DNA of 64,000 nucleotides, from assembly GCA_905221605.1 (NCBI GenBank), contig CAJNDS010002102.1, positions 1,169,147 through 1,233,146 on the forward strand, read 5' to 3'. Every line of letters starts with the position of its first letter. Positions within the stretch are counted from its first letter, which is position 1. Shown piece by piece: positions 1 through 10,227 of the stretch. The notes under the pieces are model-generated. The model had not been told where the DNA came from, did no database searches, and was given only the letters and a program-made list of their open reading frames with translations. The position numbers were made by a program, and so were the translations under genes. The stretch is from Symbiodinium natans. Its lineage: Eukaryota > Sar > Dinophyceae > Suessiales > Symbiodiniaceae.

Positions 1-426
1 TCTGAACTCGAGACTTCAACTACCTGAGCCCCAACGTGACTCCTCTCGGAGGCGGTTGAGCTCTTCTCTTTGGACCTGACAAAGCAAAATAAGCAGACTT
101 TTCCGCCGAAACTTCGCGGTAGCAGCACGCTGTCTGCCACAGTGCTCCCTATCCAAATGATGCCGTCACGGCATTCTGGCGTAAGAGAAGATGCTGATGC
201 CACGCGGCCAGGAACCCTGCGGTGGCATCAAGACTCTCGTCGGCCGGAGCATCGCTTGATTCACGCCTGTGAGCTTCTTTAGCCATGTCGTGCTTGAGTT
301 GAGGCAGGTACCATCTGTTGAGGCGTTGTTCCTACTTCTGATTACGTGAAAACAGAGGGCGGAGAGCCGATGAGCAGAACAAATCAACCCCCATGCAAAA
401 CTGCGGGACACTGCCACCGCATACCA
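1..426. other. no gene recognised
   Basis: I see no convincing coding exon in this stretch on either strand; the short open frames lack conserved features and no splice-consistent extension of the neighbouring exons was found. Confidence 0.4.
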
Positions 427-778
427 CAGCCTGGGTGCTTCCTTTTTTGCCTGCGAGAGCTCCTGCCACTGCTGCAGGCACTTCGCAGCCTTCGCGTTTG
501 CATGATCTCATGCCTGCCCCCTGTAACCTGGCGGCCCCTGCCGCAACAGGTGAGCGCTAATTTTGATTTCACTTCGCTGATTCTTTACACTTCCTAGCCA
601 GTGACCAATGTCTGCAACACTCCTCCTTCGCCGACTGCAGCGCGTGGCTCACCTCCTTGAATTGCGCCGCCAGCTTCTCCTCTGGAAAGCTTTGCATGCA
701 AAAGGCATCGATGCACATCGATTGCAGTGCTTCCCAGGCGTCCTGCTCTGCCTTTGTCAGGGAAAGCTCCTGATTCGC
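427..778 (-). CDS. coding-like exons of an unknown helical protein
   Basis: Two minus-strand stretches read like protein exons. The upstream one (about 569-778) starts after a CAG acceptor and encodes a helical charged segment beginning ANQELSLTKAEQDAWEAL and containing EEKLAAQFKEVSHALQSAKE. The downstream one (about 427-501) encodes ANAKAAKCLQQWQELSQAKK. Both are rich in A, K, E and Q, as expected for a coiled coil. Neither the 5' nor the 3' end of the gene is resolved and I do not recognise the family. The intron between them is assigned only by the change of open frame. It could also be a decayed gene fragment. Confidence 0.3.
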
Positions 779-2476
779 CTGCAGGAGTAGTGGGTAGACG
801 AATGTACTCATCGTGTCATCTTCTCACATGCGACTACTCGGTGTCTGCCGGAAGGCGACACACGCAGTCAAAAGGTAGCTCGCTCCAGTAGATGCACCCA
901 GTTGCAGAAGTCAGCCTTTGCCTAAACATAGAATGCTCGACTACAACACGCTCTCAAACCTGATCATGACGGCCTCACAAAAGCAACCCCTAAACCCTAA
1001 ACCCTAAACCCTAAACCCGATGCATGCCTGGGTTCCGGACCGAAAAAAAGGCGATGCAAAACACTTCTGATATACAAAGCAATTCTTTCACCGAGCCCGC
1101 CACCGGACGCAGTGTACTGAACCCATTATTCCAAGGAGAACTATGCGAAAGGAATTATATGATAACATTCTGCAGAACGGGTAGAGAACTGTGCTGACGC
1201 CTAGTCTTGCTTTGCGACCGACCTAGGGAATCATTTCATGTCGTGGGCATCATACATGTTCAGTTTGGCCTTGGAGAGCTCGTCAGTTCGGCCATCAAGT
1301 TCTGACCTGTGCCGGGCTCTCTCCCTACAGAACCAAGGAGCTGTGGTTGATGAGGTTGTCGTCACGTCACCCTGAACCACGCACGCTGCTGCATGCTCAG
1401 TTGAACATTGTTGAACCCAATTTCGGCACAACCAAGACTGAGGAGTGCCAATCTCTGAGCACTGATGCCTCTTCCCCTATTCTGTACACCTACTTGAACT
1501 CCAAAAAGCAGGGACCTTTTGAGCTTGTAGGCGGAAGTACTATCATCAAAACGGGACCTATTTGCGGGTGGTCATATGAAGGGAGGGAATCATGAGAAAT
1601 TTCGCTTACATGACGGCATCTGGATATACTCAGCTGGGCCTCAACCACTTCAGTTGGCCCTCGGCGCTGGCTTCAATCTCCTCAAGACCTGGCACGCGCA
1701 CACGCGCGCGCGCGAGCAAGCAAGCAAGCAAAACAAAAAAGACAGCCACTCAGGCACTCGCACGATCATGTTCGAAGATGCCCCAAACCCTAAACCTCAA
1801 ACCCTGAACCCTAAACCCGAAAGCCTAAACGAGACACCAGGTCGAGATCGCCGAGCTGCATCCAAATGGGATGGAGGGAAAAACATTCTTAAGATTCTGA
1901 TTACTGTCCATGACCATTCCTGTTTGCGCTTTTTTCTACTTTTACTTGTACAAATTATACACATACTATTTACGATTACCGTGTACTACATGCGCTTTCG
2001 TATTCGCTATTTATTATGTACTATGCCCATTACGATGTTGTACTCTTCCTATTTCTGTTGCGATTCATATTTTTCCTATTGCTATTCGCGTTGCTCTTGC
2101 TGTTCTTGTCCAGTTCCACAGTAAGAAGGGGGAACCCTCTACTCACAAAATATGCCATGACGATGACCCCAAAAAGATCCCCCTTCTGGCTGCCGCGCGG
2201 CTCTCAATGCGATCCCGTAGCTGCCAGTCCTGAGGCCCAAATAATTTCCAGGATAAGCAGAGGCGGTTTACCAGCACCCCGCCCCGAACTACCCTTTAGC
2301 AGTAATAGCAGGGTATATAAGCCCCCTTTTTCTTAAAGGGTAGTTGGGGGGGGGTGCAGGGTTTGGGGTCTATAAGGGTTTAGGGTCGGACCCATGTGAG
2401 AGCAGATGAGGCATATACATCATCACAATGTTCTTCAACTCCTTCTCTTCGATGCTGTCTATTCGACTTTAGAACT
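779..2476. other. gene-poor region with telomere-like repeats and an AT-rich patch
   Basis: No gene recognised. The stretch holds a CCCTAAA run at 987-1018, a looser one around 1786-1822, a CGCG/AAGC simple-sequence patch near 1695-1730 and a T-rich patch at about 1910-2110. The open frames at 1576-2233 lie in this low-complexity DNA and look non-coding. Confidence 0.45.
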
Positions 2477-2770
2477 TTAAAGTTGCTCTGGGTTCAGCTT
2501 GTGGACCGGGGCCGGTGCTCGCTTCTTTGCCTCAGCATTCTTGTGCTCAAACTGCTCCACCTGCAAGTGTTGGGAACGCAAATTGGAAGTCAATGGGATC
2601 TGCGGCTCACAGGCCTGGCTCGAAAGACTACAGGGCAATGTGGATCAGACATGCCTCTGCATCTACGTGTGCTCGTGCACCGCAGCTTTCTTGGCTTCTT
2701 GTCCAGTCTGCAACGCCCATATATTCATCCCTTTTCTCATCTCCGGAGCCTCGTCCTTGACTGTCGACCT
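2477..2770 (-). CDS. 3' exons of an unknown lysine-rich protein
   Basis: The last exon (2477-2560) follows a CAG acceptor and encodes 27 residues starting VEQFEHKNAEAKKRAPAP and ending with TAA. The preceding exon (2681 to about 2770) encodes STVKDEAPEMRKGMNIWALQ and TGQEAKKAA, then meets a GT donor (GCG|GTGCAC). Both junctions are in phase 0, so the two stretches join in frame, which supports a real gene. The product is short, charged and unrecognised; upstream exons were not found with confidence. The stop codon lies about 430 bp downstream of the oxygenase-like gene's stop, on the same strand. Confidence 0.4.
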
Positions 2771-2987
2771 GCTTGTGGGTACGACGGGTCGGATTGTAGG
2801 GTCACTACGCGGGCTGCGCTCGCCTGCGTCGCACGAGTGCATTTGATTTTGCACATGCCATCTGAAGATATCTGAAGTGGCGGCACATCACATCCAAGGA
2901 GGAGCTCGCAAAGCCGATGCGAGCTGCAGCTTCAGTGATTCAGCAGCTTTCCGGAGGGACCCGGAGGAGGGCGAGGGTCAGTTGACT

Positions 2988-3735
2988 TCACGGTTCCTCA
3001 GCGTGAGTGAACTTGCAGCGCTCACCATAGGTGCACTTACCTTTTTGGAACTGTTTGCACACGCGGTGGAATGCCTCCGCTTTCGGCACGTCACCCTCGA
3101 CTGCCTCGCCATACTCTGGGTCATTCTCGTCCGCAGCCAGGTCTGTCCATCCCCAGAGGATAATGGAAATACGTCCAAGCTGGTCGTGCTTTTCTGGGGG
3201 AAGAGCATTGATCCCATGCTTCCAGTTGATATTTATTCGCCGCCCGAAGGAGAAAGCCATACCATTCAGCTGAGGGAAGTATGCCAAGGTGCCATGCTGC
3301 ACGTGCCTGAAAGCGAGCTCCCGCTCTCCCCCCAGTGAAACCCCCACAGTGATGTTCTGCTTGCCCAGCCGCCGCTGGCTAAATGCCGCGGTGTCGTGGT
3401 GCAGTGGCTTCCAGTCTGCCCCGTTAACATACCAATTGAAGCGAGAGTACACGGATGCTTCCACGATGCGGAAGTAGGAGATGACCCGGGCAACCACGTC
3501 ACAATAGGTGGCAGAACACTCGGGCGCCTTCGTGATCAAGTGGCAGCCGTCTTTCCAAGATGCCCACCTCGCTTCCTTGCTCCCCTCAGCCTGCGCTACG
3601 CGGATTTCCTCCACCATCCGATGATACAGAGACAGGTCGTCCTGGCCACAAAGCCTTGCATGCAAGAAGGTTCTCACTCGCTGGCAAAGAAGAACCTCTT
3701 TTGATTCTTCGCGAGGTTCTCCACGGGTCCCTTAA
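2988..3735 (-). CDS. 2OG-Fe(II) oxygenase (AlkB-like) with C-terminal CCCH zinc finger; 5' part frame-broken
   Basis: An open frame of about 229 residues ends at TGA (2988-2990). In it I see an HxD iron-ligand motif (WKPLHHDTAAF, about residues 89-99), a candidate third ligand (NINWKHGI, H about 154), a following arginine (GRISIILWGW, R about 169), and a C-terminal C-x7-C-x5-C-x3-H finger (C207, C215, C221, H225). This order matches AlkB/2OG-Fe(II) dioxygenases, which oxidatively demethylate nucleic acids or act on other substrates; the CCCH finger suggests RNA binding. No good ATG is present. Immediately upstream, to 3735, a different frame encodes GPVENLAKNQKRFFFASE before a TGA, as if one base were lost near 3677. 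It is either a pseudogene, a sequence error or a misplaced exon edge; the true start is not found. Confidence 0.6.
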
Positions 3736-5308
3736 ACCCAAACCCTCGCCCCTCCTCTCCCCCACCCTCACACAGCCCAATGCGCCGAGCAGCAGCTCGG
3801 GTACCACCAGAACGTCGTCTCCGTCAAGTGCCCGCGTGAAGCCGCGATGCGGTAGTCCGACCTGCACCACAGCAGCGTCGTCAAAAGAGAACCACCCTCT
3901 GGTCAGAGAGTCAATTCCGAAACCTTCCTGCCCGCCCGCCCAATTCTCTGCCAAACCTAGACGAGCCCTGAAGGCATGAGAGTCTCCGAATTTCAACATC
4001 AGTTCAGGGTGCATGCACGCGCAAGGCCGGCGGCACCAGGGTCGAATTGGGATCCCGGTCCTCGCCGTGTCAATATGTCTGCTACAGCTTTGAGAGTGCG
4101 AGGGACAAGGGCATGCCACGCAAAGCCTGCCACAGGGCCACAGTCATGCGCAAGTGATGCCATGCATTCCGAAGTGTTCTGTGGAGAATGTGCGTCAGGC
4201 GAAGGACGGATGTGACGGATGAGAGCGCAGCGATCTAGACCTATGAAGCAGACTGGGTGACAGGAACATCAGGAAATGACGGCTCAGCCAAAAACCCTTC
4301 CAAGGCATGAACAGCTGGGTATGCTGGGTCCTCGAGCCGCGTGTTGAGCCCATCCGCTTTTCGGTATTGCCTCCCTTTGCGGGGATCCTCCAGCGTAAGC
4401 CGCGGATCCTGGCCTGAAGGGAACTTTGGGGGATACCTTTATAGGACATCCTAGGACAAACAGATCGCACCCCGTCTGCCCCAAAACACCTGCCCCGTAA
4501 AAAACGTTGGATGTAGGGGAATCAGCCCAGCCTACCGTGGCGTTTGCCTCGTCACCAGCAGCTCGTACAGGGGCATGGCTTTCTGGCGGTGGCTCAGTTG
4601 AAGGCATCTTAAGCATGTTCCGGGTTCAACTGTCCGACGGCCACACGGACTGTCTTTCGGTGATTCGTACATTGGCATGGAAGACTGATGGACTTTCGAG
4701 CTTTGAGTTGATCGACATGCTCGTCGAGCCAAGTCATCACTTCCTCCCATCACACACATTGGCTGCCGGTGTTGCTACATACACAGGAGCCTTTTCACCC
4801 GATAGGCATGTGAAACTGCGAGGTCAGCCATCTACTCAACATAGTGCCCTGCGCATCACGGTGAAAAACTGAGATTGGCTCTAAGACTCATGCATGTAAG
4901 CAGTTGAGACATTAGAGTCTACAGGCCGAGCTGAGATCACTCCGCTTTACGAGCATCGCTGCCACAGCAGGCAGGCAGCATGGACTCTGCCAGGCCGAAT
5001 GGTATCTTCACTCAGCTCCATACCTCCCTACCTCCCAGCACTCCCAACTTCATCAATGTCATCCAGCTGCTGAAGAGATGCACTTGGAAGGCCACCAGCA
5101 GTCAAAATGTCCATTGGCACCTTAGCTTGCGCATTGCAACATGCCACCGCTTGGCCACACGACACCTTGCACACACAAGGCCTCGCTACACAAACATGCA
5201 GCAGATGGCATGGGCTGCCATAGGTCGTTCCTCATAGATGCAAGCGGGCAGATCTCGAAGGTGCACCGTTTTGTTGAGCAGCCCAAGTCCAAAAACTCTT
5301 GAAAAGCA
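3736..5308. other. no gene confidently recognised
   Basis: Open frames exist on both strands (for example 4284-4616 minus and 4507-4872 plus) but none shows a recognisable motif. Upstream exons of the oxygenase gene may lie here, unassigned. Confidence 0.3.
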
Positions 5309-5320
5309 CGCTCGAGCGCA
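5309..5320. promoter_or_regulatory. 3'-flank palindromic element, copy 1
   Basis: ACGCTCGAGCGC, one mismatch from the 12-bp palindrome GCGCTCGAGCGC that recurs in the 3' flanks of the array. It is followed by TGGGTGAAGAACTGATTG, matching the conserved right flank seen at the other copies, and lies about 780 bp past the stop of array copy 1. Function unknown. Confidence 0.45.
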
Positions 5321-6092
5321 TGGGTGAAGAACTGATTGAAACATAACGGTACTTGAAGTATAAGGGCTCAAGAGTGCCAAGCGCTTGGCAGACTCAAGTG
5401 CCAGTACGTGCATCTTGCACGGAAACTCGGATCGAGGAATCTCCACAGCGGCTGTGATCACTGTTTGGTTTTAAGCCGTATCTGCCGAATCCTAAAGCTA
5501 ATTACAGAATCTAGAACTCCCGAAAGGACCTTCCTGCCCAAGCAAATGTAGTACTATAGTGCCTCGCCGCCCCGCCTTACAACACAGCAGTTCACATGTC
5601 AAAGCGGCACGTGACATAACCAGCTTAAGAACCTATGCTAGCGGGGTGGTATTTGTCAGCCTCTCCGAACCTGTATGAGACAAGCATCCAGTTGATCTTC
5701 CCCAAGTATGTAGAAAGTGCTCGCAACCCGCGGTATCATGTCGCCACACAAGCCAGGTCCACAAATGCAAGCCCTTGAACTTCTTTCTTTTGTGCATCCG
5801 GGCTCTAGCCGCCCAACTCGCAAGCCCTAGGCCCTAGTCCTCCTTTAGAACACATATGGGGATGAAATACGGCAAGGTTGACATGTTCAAAGTAATTATG
5901 CTTATGGCTCATTTATGTACACGTTGTGATTTGTTTAACGCTACATGCGTATGTGTAAGTATGTACATGTATACACATCTATGCAGAATTCAGCTTGTAT
6001 GCATTATAAATCATGTTTATACAAAACATTCGTGCCATCATCGTAGAACCGCAACAGCGGCCGTTGTGGACACGGAGGTGGCTTCTCTCGCC

Positions 6093-8456
6093 TCAGCGGC
6101 GTGCCTCCTCAAGTTGCTTGCGCAAGCGATCCACCTCGTCCTGGCATGGCTCCAGCCTTTTTACACTGAGGCTTCGGGTTGTTGACGGGTGTGGCATTTT
6201 TCAGCAGTGGGTTTTAAAGTAGCCGAATGGTCAAGGTCCTGGTCTTCGGCGAGCGCCGCTTCCTGCTGCTTGGCCCAGCCGCTCAGGGACTCCTGGACAT
6301 CCACTCCGGCTTGCTCGTACCTTGCAACTCAGCGCTTTGCTGCATGATCCCGGAGGCATGAGGTCAGGATGTCCTGCCCCCCCCCCTCCCTCCCTAACAG
6401 CCCCAACACTCGGGACCATTCATTCTTTCTTGGGCCATGGGGTCAGGCCCTATTTGCTCCGTCCAACCACGTCAAATGTTTGGATCCAGGGCGCTCTTTG
6501 TTCCACTCGTCGAAGGCCTTCTCGGCCTCCTTCACGGTCTCGAAGACGCCCAGGAGGTACTTGTTGCCGAAGGAGTCGATCGCCTCGGACTTGTAGAGCT
6601 TCTCGGCGGTGCCCCAGTTGTGCTTGAACCTGGCGTTCAGGATGCGGGAGTTGCTTTTAACATTTCACCTTCATCGAGAATTGAAAAGATGGCCAGTTGC
6701 TAAGGCTCCCGCTCACCCTCGAGGACGGCAGGGATCTTGGCCAAGTCGGCGAGCATCTCCTCATCCAGGGGCGGCATCGGCGTGTCGGAGTACTTGGGCA
6801 TGACCTTGAAGATCTCCTTGACGATGTCCGCCTGGCAAAAAGCACAACAACGACACAGCTACAACACCCAGCTCCATGCCCACCGCGCGCGCTCCCAGCC
6901 TTCGTCTTGCCGGCCACCTTCTTCTGGGAGCGGAAGAAGGCCTTCAGGTCCTCCACCTTCTTCTCGTTGGCCTCCCGGGCCTCGTAGTACGGCCCGATGA
7001 GATCGGTGGCCGTCTTCAGGAACTCCTCCGGCGCAGTCCTGGTGTTGAACTCCTTGACCTCCGCCTCGGAATGGTTCGCCTTGTAGTCCTCGATCTCCTG
7101 TGCCACACCCATGCAGTAGTCGACGCGACTCATGTCATGTCATGTCATGTCATGTCACTTGGCACCGCATTATGCAAACTGCAGCGCGAAATTTGACCGC
7201 GGGTAGTTGAACAGTATAGTCACGAGCCCAGAAACCCAGAAACTATGACCAACGTCTACACGCAGACATCGCCCCAGCAGCGGAAGCAAGCGGGCTCCTG
7301 CGCCAGCGCCAAAGCCTTCTGGGCGAGGCGCTCGTGCAAGACCCGGGGGAACCTCACCTTGAAGTCGTCGGAGGGCGGGTTCTCCTTCAGCATCTTGTCG
7401 ATCTCACCCTTGAGCTCTTTCGGGGCGCTGCTGGCGCTGTTGGCCTTGGAGATGAAGTCGTGGACCTTCTGCGCAGTGTCCTTGGAGAACTTGTAGGCGT
7501 CCTCAAAGGGGGCGCTGTCGGAGACCTCCTTGTCCTCGGCCTCGGCCACGCGCGCCTTCATGGACGCGTACATCCAGCGGCGGTCGGCGTCGCGGTCGAT
7601 CTCCACGACGCGTCGCTTCAGGCCGAAGTCGTAGGAGACCAGGGCCGCCTTGTTCTTCAGAGCATCGTAGTCAGGAGTCCGCTGCTCCGCGTCCTGCATC
7701 AAGGGTACGGCAGTCTGGAGTCCTTTCTGTGATTGCTACAAGAACATGCGGGAGATCCCGGGGCCTTCTTGTAGTCATCCTTCTCCTGAGCGCTTGACTC
7801 AACAGCAAATTTTAGAAGATGGGGAAAGCCCGAGCACGGCTTCGTAATTAAAAAGATAAGGCCTCTTTACATTCTGCAAGGCAACGTGCATGATTCCGGA
7901 GCTTTCGTGGCTTTCCTGCACAAGAACTACCCGTGCATCCGGGCATCGTTGTCGAAGAACTTCTTGAGGACCTTGGCGAAGGACTGGATCTTCTCCTCTG
8001 GCAGGTCCTGGCTGAAGGTGTCGCTCTTGCGGAACTTCTTGTCGAACTCGTTCTGCGCCTGCTTCAGGATCAAAGCTTGCTCATCCTTGCTCAGGGAATC
8101 CTTCCAGGCGTAGAAGTCATCCTTGAAGCCTCGCATGGCCGTTCGGCTCTGCCGCGAAGACGCCGGCGCAGTGCCGGTCAGGAAGGAGGTCCTCAGGTCT
8201 TGCGACGTGATACTCGACTGCTCAGGACTATCCGCGACATTCCGCTAGCATCGCTACTCTTTTTGCACCCATGTTCCCACGTAAGATGTCCAACATGGGC
8301 AACCTCACCTGCTTATTTGAAGTGCATTTGAAGAGCCCCATGTTCAGCCACACCGTGATTTGCGTGCCCAAGGCTCTGCTGGGATCCCAGGAGCGAGACC
8401 AGAAGCCAGGACGAGGCAGCGAGCAGCAAAGACGGCAAAATCCGAGACTGCGTCAT
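6093..8456 (-). CDS. array copy 1: nine-exon gene for unrecognised, probably plastid-targeted protein
   Basis: Exons (5' to 3', minus): 8380-8456, 7945-8191, 7765-7785, 7292-7693, 6900-7097, 6713-6831, 6495-6629, 6239-6320, 6093-6140; total 1329 nt, 442 aa plus TGA. The ATG opens a hydrophobic leader (MTQSRILPSLLLAASSWLLV) followed by SFLTGTAPAS, which fits a signal peptide plus a plastid transit segment with a leading F, as used in peridinin dinoflagellates. The rest is soluble, Lys/Glu/Asp-rich and mostly helical-looking: a block from FKDDFYAWKDSLSKDE, the large exon 4 (VSYDFGLKRRVVEIDRDADR), exon 5 (EIEDYKANHSEAEVKEF), and a C-terminus ending EVDRLRKQLEEARR. I do not recognise the family and assign no function. 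Intron 5 is only 68 bp. Exon 7 has the string YLLGVFETVKEAEKAFDEW, loosely like part of an AP2 domain. Confidence 0.85.
7130..7157. repeat. CATGT pentamer repeat in intron 4 of copy 1
   Basis: Tandem CATGT units in the intron between exons 5 and 4 of array copy 1. Other copies carry fewer units at the matching place (two or three), so the tract varies between copies. Confidence 0.8.
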
Positions 8457-9470
8457 CCCTGACCTTCGCGACAAAACGAAAAATGTCGAATGGGAACTTT
8501 GCAGCAACCCGCTGCCTGGGGACGCGGGAATTTGCGACCCCCTTGGGTGCTTGGCAGAACTGTCCACGCAGCATTCCGTGGAGGGGGGGGGGGGGGGTTT
8601 GGGAGGGACATGCAACCATCAAAACAGTTTATGGGGTTTGGGGTTTAGGAATACTGAATATTTTTATCAACTGCTACAGTGAACCGCCCTCCAGGACTTG
8701 CAGCCTCCTACCAACGTCTTTGCGTGCTTAGCGAGTCGCTGCCTCATCGTTGGCACATGAGTCCGCGATGAAATTGCGCCTTCTACGTAGAACATTCCTG
8801 GTAACATGCTCCAGTATAACACGAAGCTACATGAGAAATCACGGCAGCTACTAGCTTCGACCCTTCCCACTCCACAGCGAACCGATGTGGGGGAGCCATC
8901 CCGCTGTTTTGTCGCGGAACTCTGCCCGGAATTCTCTGGGGGTGGGCGCTCCAAGGATACTCGGCGGGTCATTTTGCGGGATGATCGTTTCTTTGGGCCT
9001 GGATGTTGAAGGTAACGGAATGAAAGCTTGAGGTGTGCTCGAACAAGAGGCAACCCTATGCTAACTGACAATGTTCTAGTTCAAGCAGCCGCAGTGTGGT
9101 GGTTTCTCATTAAGCAAACGTGTTCAAACCTAAGCCCTAAACCCTATAAGGACTGCGAGCCGCTAACGACTAGACATGACTGGCAGAAGTGTTTTTGAAT
9201 CTAACACCAAATCCAGAACGGATTATGTTCATCGATTTCTGTTGCTTAACCCCGACATAGAGCAAGTAGGAAGTTGTGACTTTGTAGATAGGAAGAAAAG
9301 GTGAGAATCTATACTACGAGGAAGACGGAAGGTGTAAGTAAGTCTGGATGTACCAATTGGGATCTGTTTGGCAAGCCGGCGGGTCCTCCTCAATTACAAG
9401 CTTCTACTCGCTTTGGCCAAGGAGCTGATCCAGAAGCCGGGGAATTTACCGGGCGAGGTCCTGCTGGGCA

Positions 9471-9491
9471 CTTGGGCCGAGATGCCTGCAA
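9471..9491 (-). other. spliced-leader-like remnant upstream of copy 1
   Basis: Plus-strand CTTGGGCCGAGATGCCTGC resembles the reverse complement of the 3' part of the dinoflagellate spliced leader (…CCATTTTGGCTCAAG), about 14 of 21 positions over the full leader. It lies about 1 kb upstream of the ATG of copy 1, farther than in the other copies. Confidence 0.4.
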
Positions 9492-9769
9492 AAGTCCACG
9501 CACCACGCCTCTTGCCTGAGCTGCGAGCCCTGTTCGGCCAGAAGCCCTTGCCAGAAAACAAGAAGTCGGCTTCCGAAGCTTTACACTGCAGGCCCCTCAA
9601 AGCCAGAGATGTGAGCCTTCCGACCTCCTCCCCTTGCAAGATCCCTGCTCCAAGAACCTGTGGCGACATGTGCCAACGAAATGAAAGATGCATCCTGACC
9701 CAAGCGTGGGGAAGAGTCGAGCGGAACACACGTTTTCCAGCAATTGCCGAGTCTTGCAAGCTAAAAACT

Positions 9770-9781
9770 GCGCTCGAGCGC
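9770..9781. promoter_or_regulatory. 3'-flank palindromic element, copy 2
   Basis: Perfect palindrome GCGCTCGAGCGC preceded by TAAAAACT and followed by ATGCATGAAGAACTCATGAG. It sits about 450 bp past the stop codon of array copy 2. Confidence 0.6.
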
Positions 9782-10227
9782 ATGCATGAAGAACTCATGA
9801 GGCACCCATTGCATCATGGCAATATCGTTGGTGCCTCAAGTTTGCTAGCACGTGCTACTGCTACGGCTTCTATGGAGCTTGTTGCGTCCATCTTCGAAAC
9901 AGCAGATTATACGTTCCAAAGCGGCTGTGATGTGCTTGATTACTTGATTACCCATCAAGGGGACAAACCGAGGCAAGTTAGCTGGCCCTTCTACTTACTT
10001 TCCACGTGCCTACATGTATGCGCAAAAGTTCGGACTCAACCGGGGCGAATAATCAGCTGGCGCAATCTTTGGTGTGGGTGGGGGCTGGCGGTAGGCTGTT
10101 AAGACTTAGGTGACTTGGCTCTAAGGGTCTCCCGAGTCTTTTTTTGGTTGATAGTGTAATGTAAGCTTAAGACTCCAGCATCTCGCGGGCCGCTGACCTA
10201 CGCCGCCACATGGGCCAACTTCCCGCC

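Larger units (their letters stand above)
8457..10227. other. spacer between array copies 1 and 2
   Basis: Intergenic. Contains a poly-G run near 8583-8597, TAAACCC traces near 9130, a spliced-leader-like sequence at 9471 and the palindromic element at 9770. A plus-strand open frame of 244 codons (9368-10102) spans the last two, but the equivalent frame is broken in the other spacers, so I do not call it a gene. The segment around 9410-9500 is repeated in the next spacer at about 13220-13310. Confidence 0.6.

Noticed and set aside
1576..2233. Plus-strand open frames rich in Tyr, Leu and Cys
   Set aside because: They lie in T-rich low-complexity DNA with telomere-like units and show no domain or splice partner.
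9368..10102. Plus-strand 244-codon open frame in the spacer between copies 1 and 2
   Set aside because: It spans the leader-like remnant and the palindromic element; the equivalent frames in the other spacers are broken, so it is most likely chance.
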